Below, in pieces: positions 8,513 to 13,861 of a stretch of 13,861 nucleotides of DNA. The DNA lies in the NCBI GenBank assembly GCA_018257865.1, contig JAEUBA010000276.1:1-13861 (forward strand), read 5' to 3'. The stretch's first letter is position 1. Each line of letters begins with the position of its first letter. Origin of the DNA: Stereocaulon alpinum. Its lineage: Eukaryota > Ascomycota > Lecanoromycetes > Lecanorales > Stereocaulaceae. A model generated the notes under the pieces. The model saw nothing but the letters and a program-made list of their open reading frames with translations, made no database searches and was not told where the DNA came from. The position numbers and the translations under genes are program-made.

Positions 8513-9030
8513 TCAATCCATAGCCGCAACCGTGTTCATGACCTTTCCCTCATCCAAATAAATAGTCTCGTAACCGAACGAGATGTGTATCGAGTCAGCA
8601 ATCCATTGCGTGGCCGGGACACCGACCCTTGATGTCCATTCGGGATCCCCGTGGAACTTTCCCACGTCGTCTGGGTGGTTTAACAAGTAGGTCGTCGTCA
8701 CGTCCCACTCTGGCACCTGCCAGTTGGGATTATTTGCCTTCTTCAGCTCCTCCTGCCGCGGCTTGCGAAGGCTTGAAGGTGTATAGTACTGCATCATCAC
8801 TTTATTAGTGGGGTGTACCCCTACTCAATTCAAGTCAGGGTTCCCCGAATGTACGGGGGGTGTTGACATACCACAGAGAAACGAGGAATGTTATGCTTCT
8901 TCAGCAGCCGGACGCATTCCGGCATGAGTTCTTCCTGGTACCATTTCAAGAAAGTTTCCTCGTCAATTTCATCCTTCTTCTTGTGCTGGACTACATATTT
9001 CCAAACCTCATGTACTTTCAGATCCGCCAT
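8513..9030 (-). CDS. EthD-domain protein (dimeric ferredoxin-like fold, polyketide tailoring type)
   Basis: Minus-strand exons 9030-8872 and 8788-8513 give 144 residues, the normal size for stand-alone EthD proteins. The order is typical: M-A-D-L-K start with a K-K-K-D-E-I-D-E-E-T-F-L-K-W-Y segment (17-31) like the family's K-x-x-x-S-x-E-E-F-x-x-Y-W, H-N-I-P-R-F-S at 46-52, Y-Y-T-P-S at the exon junction, and a C-terminal half with W-D-V, F-H-G-D-P-E-W-T and Y-L-D-E-G-K. Family members in fungal aromatic polyketide clusters act as dehydratases or decarboxylases on small aromatic intermediates; which reaction applies here cannot be read from the sequence. An in-frame ATG at 9135 would add 35 residues; I prefer 9030 because homologous proteins usually begin just before this strand. 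It is divergent from the SDR gene and shares its promoter region. Confidence 0.82.
8789..8871 (-). other. Intron of the EthD gene
   Basis: 83 nt. On the minus strand: donor GTATGT starting at 8871, CTGAC branch-like motif, acceptor GATGCAG ending at 8789. Phase 0. It joins R-F-S-V to Y-Y-T-P-S, giving an uninterrupted EthD domain. Confidence 0.82.
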
Positions 9031-9182
9031 AATGTGCAATTGTGTTGACGCCTTGTTCTGGAATTCGAGATCTCGGAGAGGCACAATGATACGGAAGCCA
9101 GTGCTTTTGAAGCTGAACTCACAGACTTGACTCATATCTTATGTCTTAGTATTAGAAGACACCGGACATAGCAATGCCGAAC

Positions 9183-9195
9183 CGGGCATGTCCCG
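9183..9195. promoter_or_regulatory. CGGG-CATGT-CCCG palindrome
   Basis: Inverted CGG/CCG triplets spaced by 7 nt, the general form bound by dimeric Zn2Cys6 regulators. Lies about 150 bp from the EthD start and about 405 bp from the SDR start. Confidence 0.3.
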
Positions 9196-9238
9196 CACGG
9201 ACTTGGACCACTCCGAAATATGCATCTCGTACGGGCCC

Positions 9239-9270
9239 TACAGTCGGCTTACAGTCGGCTTACAGTCGGT
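9239..9270 (+). repeat. Triple 11-bp tandem repeat TACAGTCGGCT
   Basis: Three copies, the third differing at the last position (TACAGTCGGT). Each carries a TCGG half-site in the same phase, once per helical turn. Could be an operator-like array for the regulator or just a replication-slippage product. Confidence 0.6.
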
Positions 9271-9347
9271 CATTATATTATTGAAACCTAAATCGGTAAG
9301 CCATTCTCGGGTACTGCATATGATCTGGCAAAAGAAAATAAACTCAA

Positions 9348-9358
9348 TCGTTCCCCGA
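9348..9358. promoter_or_regulatory. TCG-N5-CGA palindrome, candidate AflR-type binding site
   Basis: TCGTTCCCCGA fits the core site TCG-N5-CGA established for AflR. It differs from the extended consensus TCGSWNNSCGR at the fourth position. It lies 243 bp upstream of the SDR ATG, in the promoter shared with the EthD gene. Confidence 0.5.
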
Positions 9359-9600
9359 ATTACATACCCGATCTAAGCATGCTGTAGCAGGGATGGATTT
9401 TCCGACAAACTTGCCTCATAAAGAATGTCCCTAGGGTCAAGCGCTGGCTATTTTCACCCACACTGAAAGTGAGAAGGAAGTGGGTAGGATATGAAAGGAT
9501 TGTTCCTACGTTGTATCAAAGGATTACCCCCGTGCTACCACATTCTCAGCTGCTTGTTGTACGCCTCCGTGTCCCAAGACCACCCACCTAAGATATTGAG

Positions 9601-10597
9601 ATGGCTCTATTGATTGATGGCGTGGCGATCGTTACAGGTGCAGGTAAGCCTTACATCATCAGGCCATTCTTATCCATGTCGACGTATCTCTTACATCCTC
9701 ATAACCAGGCAGTGGAATCGGCCAAGAATGTGCCCTCGCTTATGCTGCAGAGGGGGCGCGCGGAGTTGTCTTGGCCGACATGAATTACAATGCAGCCGTG
9801 GAGACGGCGCGTGCAAGTGAAGCTGTTGCGACCAACCCAGGCTACGAGGCGCTTGCTGTTGAAGTAGATGTCTGTGATATGGCTAACGTTGAGGCCATGA
9901 TCAAGACTGCAATTCAGACGTTTGGCCGAATCGATTATAGCGTGAACAGCGCGGGAGTTGGAGTGCAGAACCCGCTTCCCTTTGAAGATGCAGATCCGGC
10001 GGAGATGATGCGATTTTGGCAGGTCAATGTCATGGGTACTTTCAACTGTGTCCAAGTAGTGAGCAAAGCCATGAAGGAACAGAGCGTCCGAGTCATCTCC
10101 AACCGCGGACGTGAGCGCGAGGTTGGGCGAGGAGTCATCCTGAATCTGGGTTCTGCCAACTCTTACATGGCTACCCCGAACATTGTCCAATACACGACGT
10201 CCAAGCATGCAGTACTAGGGCTGACCAAGAACGCCGGTAAGCAATCCCTCCCTTCTCTAGGGAGCAACGGTGTGTAGATTGGAACCAATACACGTGTATG
10301 CAATATGGCGGCGCTTATAATTTATGTTCTGTTTCAGCCCTAGATCTTGCGCCACACGCGATACGGGTGAACGCCATCTGCCCAGGTTGGGTCAGAACAC
10401 CCATGGTGGACGCCGCCATGGATGGAGACCCCAATCTGCCAAAAATGATGAAGACAGTCATACCTATGTCGAGGATCGCCAAGCCCGAGGAGATAGCTGA
10501 TGTGGTCCTATTCATGACGAGCCCACGGTCAAGCTACGTTACTGGAGTTGGATGGATTGTGGATGGTGGCTTGACACTACAGTTACAAGCGTGTTAA
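9601..10597 (+). CDS. Classical short-chain dehydrogenase/reductase (SDR), NAD(P)-dependent
   Basis: Three exons (9601-9643, 9709-10236, 10338-10597) give 276 residues, normal for a classical SDR with a Rossmann fold. Visible motifs: T-G-A-G-S-G-I-G at 12-19 (cofactor glycine motif, created by splicing intron 1), D38 after strand 2 (points to NAD rather than NADP, tentative), D69 in V-D-V, N-S-A-G at 94-97, catalytic S163, Y176 and K180 in Y-T-T-S-K, and P-G-W-V-R-T-P at 206-212. All catalytic residues are present, so the enzyme should be active on an alcohol or ketone. A short basic insertion lies at about 140-155 before strand 5. Its substrate is unknown; next to the EthD protein and a prenyltransferase, a tailoring step on an aromatic metabolite is likely. 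It is transcribed away from the EthD gene. Confidence 0.93.
9644..9708 (+). other. Intron 1 of the SDR gene
   Basis: 65 nt, donor GTAAGC, acceptor AACCAG. Phase 1. Splicing rebuilds the glycine motif T-G-A-G-S-G-I-G across the junction. Confidence 0.92.
10237..10337 (+). other. Intron 2 of the SDR gene
   Basis: 101 nt, donor GTAAGC, pyrimidine-rich end and acceptor GTTTCAG. Phase 1. It joins L-T-K-N-A to A-L-D-L-A-P-H, the conserved segment after the catalytic lysine. Confidence 0.92.
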
Positions 10598-10720
10598 AAG
10601 TGAGTCCATGTATAGGCAAAGAACCCATGTTTTGCCCGTTGAGGTAAATATTTTAAAAATAGTGTCGGTATAATATTACTCCGTCCCGCAATAAGCGGCT
10701 TGGCGCTTACCCCTTTATAA
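10598..10720. other. 3' flank of the SDR gene and edge of the gene island, with a terminal-inverted-repeat-like motif
   Basis: Normal composition fades at about 10710-10720. At 10679-10709 the sequence CTCCGTCCCGCAATAAGCGG and a TAAGCG/CGCTTA hairpin (10692-10697 with 10704-10709) follow a TA dinucleotide. This resembles terminal inverted repeats of Stowaway/mariner-type elements. No opposite end was found in the window. Confidence 0.3.
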
Positions 10721-11012
10721 AATACCATAGCTTAGCTAGCTAGAATTAAGATAATCCCTAGTTTACTAAGCCTAATAGACACCCTACTAATTAGTTTATC
10801 TAGGGTAGGTAATAGGGGACTAGGCTACCTACTAATTAGTACTACCTAGTAAGAGGGTATACTAATACTAATTAGTTATTAACCTTAGATTAGTAAGGTA
10901 AAGAAATTTTCACCTTAATACTAAATCTACTAGAGGGTCGCTATTTCGGTAGCGAAATTAGATTTAATCTTTAGGGCTTTAACCTGAAATCCTCTCTAAT
11001 AGCCTATTTATT
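10721..11012. other. RIP-mutated AT-rich DNA between the gene island and the minisatellite
   Basis: About 290 bp, mostly lacking CA and TG. It contains the palindrome ACTAATTAGT three times (10786-10795, 10831-10840, 10867-10876) and GACACCCTACTAA at 10778-10790, the inverse complement of 4791-4803 at the other edge of the island. No gene. Confidence 0.5.
10929..10959. repeat. Hairpin-containing direct repeat, copy 1
   Basis: ACTAGAGGGTCGCTATTTCG, then GT, then AGCGAAATT. The unit folds as ATTTCG-(4 nt)-CGAAAT or TCGCT-(8 nt)-AGCGA. Copy 2 is at 12398-12427; together they bracket the minisatellite. Confidence 0.75.
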
Positions 11013-12293
11013 ACTGTTATAGAGCTACTATTAATATTACTATTATAGAGCTGCTAGCGCTACCAGTATCGCTATTACAGAGCTACTAGTATCGCTGTTC
11101 TAGAGTTACCAGTATCGCTATTCTAGAGCTGCTAGTATCGCTGTTCTAGAGCTATTACAGAGCTGCTAGTATTACTATTATAGAGCTACCAGTATCACTA
11201 TTTTATCGCTATTACAGAGCTGCTAGTAACGCTGTTATAGAGCTGCTAGTATCGCTGTTGCAGAGCTGCCAGTATCGCTGTTGCAGAGCTACCAGTATCG
11301 CTATTATAGAGCTGCCAGTAACGCTATTGCAGAGCTGCCAATATCGCTGTTACAAAGCTGCCAGTAACGCTGTTGCAGAGCTGCCAATATCGCTGTTACA
11401 AAGCTGCCAATAATACTATCCCAAAGCTGCTAATAACGCTATCCTAAAGCTGCTAATTATGCTATTGCAAAGCTACTAATTGTGCTGTCCTAAAGCTGCC
11501 AATATCGCTATCCCAAAGCTGCTAATTATGCTGTTGCAAAGCTACTAATAATGCTGTCCCAAAGCTGCCAATAATGCTGTTATAGAGTTGCTAATAATGC
11601 TGTCCCAAAGCTGCCAATAATACTGTCCTAAAGCTGCTAATATCGCTGTCCCAAAGCTGCCAATTATGCTGTCCTAAAGCTGCCAATATCCCTGTCCCAA
11701 AGCTGCCAATTATGCTGTCCCAAAGCTGCCAATATCGCTGTTGCAGAGCTGCCAGTATCGCTGTTATAGAGCTGCCAGTAACGCTGTTGCAGAGCTACCA
11801 GTATCGCTGTTGCAGAGCTACCAGTATCGCTGTTACAGAGCTGCCAATTATGCTATCCCAAAGCTGCCAATATCCCTGTCCCAAAGCTGCTAATTATGCT
11901 GTCCCAAAGCTGCTAATATCGCTGTTGCAGAGCTGCCAATATCGCTGTTGCAGAGCTGCCAATATCGCTGTCCTAAAGCTGCCAATGTCGCTGTTACAGA
12001 GCTGCCAATAATGCTGTTGCAGAGCTGCCAGTATCGCTGTCCCAAAGCTGCCAATTATGCTGTCCCAAAGCTGCCAATGTCGCTGTTGCAGAGCTGCCAA
12101 TAATGCTGTTACAGAGCTGCCAGTATCGCTGTCCCAAAGCTGCCAATTATGCTGTCCTAAAGCTGCCAATATCCCTGTCCCAAAGCTGCCAATTATGCTG
12201 TCCCAAAGCTGCCAATATCGCTGTTGCAGAGCTGCCAATAATGCTATCCCAAAGCTGCCAGTATCGCTGTTGCAGAGCTGTTGCAGAGCTGCA
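11013..12293. repeat. Minisatellite, about 55 copies of a 23-bp unit
   Basis: Head-to-tail 23-bp units in two main classes that share GCTGT and AGCTGCCA: one with TGCAG in the middle and a GTATC or ATATC end, the other with CCCAA in the middle and an ATTAT or ATAAT end. The classes alternate irregularly and the modules recombine. Units on the left (11013 to about 11220) have lost CA/TG to TA (for example GCCAG to GCTAG), while those on the right are nearly unmutated. The array ends with an internal partial duplication at about 12265-12293. Because 23 is not a multiple of three, reading frames cycle with a 69-bp period and stay open by chance on both strands; I do not regard them as genes. Confidence 0.95.
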
Positions 12294-12397
12294 AGCGGCC
12301 CAAAAATTTGATGGTTAAGTCACGTGATAGAACATCCTTGGCGACAAATCATAGCCAATTATTCGGGCAAACCTTAAAGTCGTCTAATACTATATAG
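12294..12397. other. Unique, little-mutated spacer with a CACGTG E-box
   Basis: About 100 bp of normal composition between the minisatellite and the RIP-mutated right flank. It contains TCACGTGA, a perfect palindrome with a CACGTG core, at 12320-12327. No ORF is seen. Confidence 0.5.
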
Positions 12398-12427
12398 ACT
12401 AGAGGGTCGCTATTTCGAAGCGAAATT
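12398..12427. repeat. Hairpin-containing direct repeat, copy 2
   Basis: Starts with the same 20 bases as copy 1 at 10929, then A in place of GT, then the same AGCGAAATT. It folds as ATTTCG-(3 nt)-CGAAAT. Same orientation as copy 1, about 1.47 kb away. Confidence 0.75.
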
Positions 12428-12839
12428 TTATACTAAATATAGCTTTAAAGTGTTTAGATAGAGTTATATAAATCTATGTATAAAGACCTATATAGAATTA
12501 TATAGGATTTCCTAAATAGGTCTAGTCTAGTAGAATACTAATATTTTAGTCGATTTAGAACTTAGAAACTTTTATACTATAATAACTAATAATTAGTAAG
12601 TTATATAGATCCTATATAGGCTCCCTTATATAGAGTTATATAGTAGCCTACTAGATCTATATAGGCTTTATATAGAACTACAGACTATTATATAGAGTAA
12701 TATAATACGACGCAGATAATAGTAAAGCTATATAGAGTCTTTCAGCTAAGTATACCTCTATTTTAGTTCCGTACTAACCTATTTCCTTTCTATATAGACT
12801 TTTAATTTTTTATACCCTTTTTTACTAATTAATACTAAT
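12428..12839. other. RIP-mutated AT-rich DNA with many TATATAG motifs
   Basis: Few CA or TG. Recurrent CTATATAGG and TATATAGAGTTATATA-like words (about 12460-12740). No gene is recognisable; it may be the 5' part of the degraded element that follows. Confidence 0.4.
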
Positions 12840-13685
12840 CTTAATAAATCTATACTAAACTATAATATAATAGCCTTAGACGACGAAGAGGACGAACAAC
12901 TATATACCTATCCGCCCGATTTTAGTATAAAACTATACGCGAACGGTAAGACCCAGAAATTAGATATCTTATAAAAAGTAGAATAATTTATATAGGGGCT
13001 TAATAAAGTCCTTATAAAGACCGTAGACGTAGCTATACAGCCGGCCGTTAATAAAGTAATTTTACGCACGGATAAAAAGTTAGTCTATATAGCTCCTTTA
13101 CTATTCCTTATAATTTAATACTAATTAGTAAGAATTTAAACCGACCGTATATTATTAAGGGCGTACTATTATAAAGCCGTATAGCCTTATATAATTCTAG
13201 TAAGGAAGTATATATACCCTATATAAAAAATTTAAGTTCCTTTACGTCTTATCGCAGTAACGCACGGTTCCGTAATAATATATACGCAAATTATTTAACC
13301 TCCGGCGATAGTATCAGTCGATATAACTTTATACCTAGTTAATACCTATTCAGCCTAGATTTATACAGTAATCGTACTAATTTATATAAAAAAAGTTAAG
13401 GCTGCGGCTAAGAAGGATACCTTAGACTCCGATAGTATATCTCCTTATAATACTATTTAGTACTATACTAATCTATATAGGCCTACGTAAAAAGGTTAAG
13501 ATTAGCTATATATCGGAAAAGGAAGTTTATATAGGGCTTAAGGAAAAGTACTAGGAGCTTACTAAAATACACGGCCGCCTTACAGATCTATATAAGGACG
13601 ACGAAGATAAGGATAGTAAGGTTAAGTCGGGGGCGGATAGTAGGGCGTAGTATAGATCTATATATAACTATAAAGGTTCGAACTA
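12840..13685 (+). pseudogene. RIP-degraded ORF relic, family not recognised
   Basis: A plus-strand frame from about 12873 to about 13485 reads as protein interrupted only by TAA/TAG, beginning with an acidic stretch (A-L-D-D-E-E-D-E-Q-L) and including V-K-A-A-A-K-K-D-T-L-D-S-D. From 13516 a different frame continues with a charged, coiled-coil-like segment (E-K-E-V-Y-I-G-L-K-E-K, then L-Y-K-D-D-E-D-K-D-S-K) to TAA at 13684-13686. The change of frame near 13490-13515 is either an indel or an intron remnant. I do not recognise the protein. The composition marks it as a formerly repeated, probably transposon-borne sequence. Confidence 0.4.
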
Positions 13686-13861
13686 AACCTATAAAGGTTC
13701 GAATCGAACCTATATAGGATATAAGCAGGATATATAAAGATCTTTATAGAAAAGTACTCTCCTATATAAAAATATAATATAATTATAATAATTTATAATA
13801 TTAATTTTCTAATAATACCTTAGGATAAACGACGTTATCTATTTTCTAATCTATACTAGTT
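13686..13861. other. AT-rich tail of the window
   Basis: RIP-type composition. Near its start lies the second of two copies of CTATAAAGGTTCGAA (13669-13683 and 13690-13704), followed by an inverted copy (AGGTTCGAATCGAACCT, 13695-13711). Nothing else is recognised. Confidence 0.45.

Larger units (their letters stand above)
9031..9600. promoter_or_regulatory. Divergent promoter region between EthD and SDR genes
   Basis: 570 bp separate the two start codons (465 bp if the EthD protein starts at 9135). It holds several candidate Zn2Cys6 sites, listed separately: a perfect TCG-N5-CGA palindrome, an 11-bp triple repeat and a CGGG-N5-CCCG palindrome. The arrangement suggests co-regulation of both genes by the cluster's regulator; this is inference. 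Confidence 0.55.

Noticed and set aside
9188..9376. Plus-strand 62-codon ORF in the divergent promoter
   Set aside because: Overlaps tandem repeats and candidate operator sites; no protein features.
9699..10208. Minus-strand ORF of 169 codons over the SDR gene
   Set aside because: Antisense shadow of SDR exon 2, whose motifs are all present on the plus strand.
11013..12293. CRISPR array
   Set aside because: Units are contiguous 23-bp tandem repeats without unique spacers, in a eukaryotic setting.
11712..12318. Open frames on both strands across the minisatellite (Cys/Gln-rich on plus, Trp/Gly/Ala-rich on minus)
   Set aside because: They are the 69-bp cyclic translation of a 23-bp tandem repeat with no stop in the unit; there is no supporting gene structure.
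13669..13711. tRNA gene
   Set aside because: Only a B-box-like motif is seen; no cloverleaf, A box or acceptor stem.

Overview
This window looks like a chromosome segment from a filamentous ascomycete (Pezizomycotina). The evidence is short spliceosomal introns (about 60-120 nt, GTAAG or GTATGT donors), typical fungal secondary-metabolism proteins, and flanks that carry the mark of repeat-induced point mutation (RIP): CpA and TpG are almost absent while CpG is kept. The first 658 bases contain no CA or TG at all.

Layout: (1) 1-4798 is AT-rich, heavily RIP-mutated repeat DNA. Its left part is readable as two divergent relics of Tad1-like non-LTR retrotransposons: ORF1 on the minus strand (1-1171) and the C-terminal half of ORF2, the reverse transcriptase, on the plus strand (1170-2666). 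Both frames survive without indels. The rest (2667-4798) is degraded repeat with an unidentified ORF relic. (2) 4799-about 10720 is an island of normal composition with four intron-containing genes: an AflR-type Zn2Cys6 regulator (+), a DMATS-type aromatic prenyltransferase (+), a small EthD-domain protein (-) and a classical short-chain dehydrogenase/reductase (+). (3) About 10720-13861 is again RIP-affected. It contains a roughly 1.3-kb minisatellite of about 55 copies of a 23-bp unit (11013-12293), a pair of hairpin-containing direct repeats around it, and an unidentified RIP-degraded ORF (about 12840-13685).

The four genes look like a small tailoring cluster of secondary metabolism with its own regulator. 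The EthD protein and the SDR are divergently transcribed from a shared promoter with a perfect TCG-N5-CGA palindrome, the core site known for AflR. No polyketide synthase, NRPS or terpene cyclase is present, so the scaffold must come from outside the window or the cluster is a remnant. Prenyltransferase loci lying apart from their polyketide synthase cluster are known, for example xanthone prenylation in Aspergillus nidulans. The prenyltransferase has unusual substitutions at positions that normally hold the prenyl diphosphate, the most interesting protein-level feature here. I did not find a clearly new type of biological system. The most unusual items are the prenyltransferase pocket, the transposon-embedded orphan cluster, and the minisatellite with its RIP gradient.
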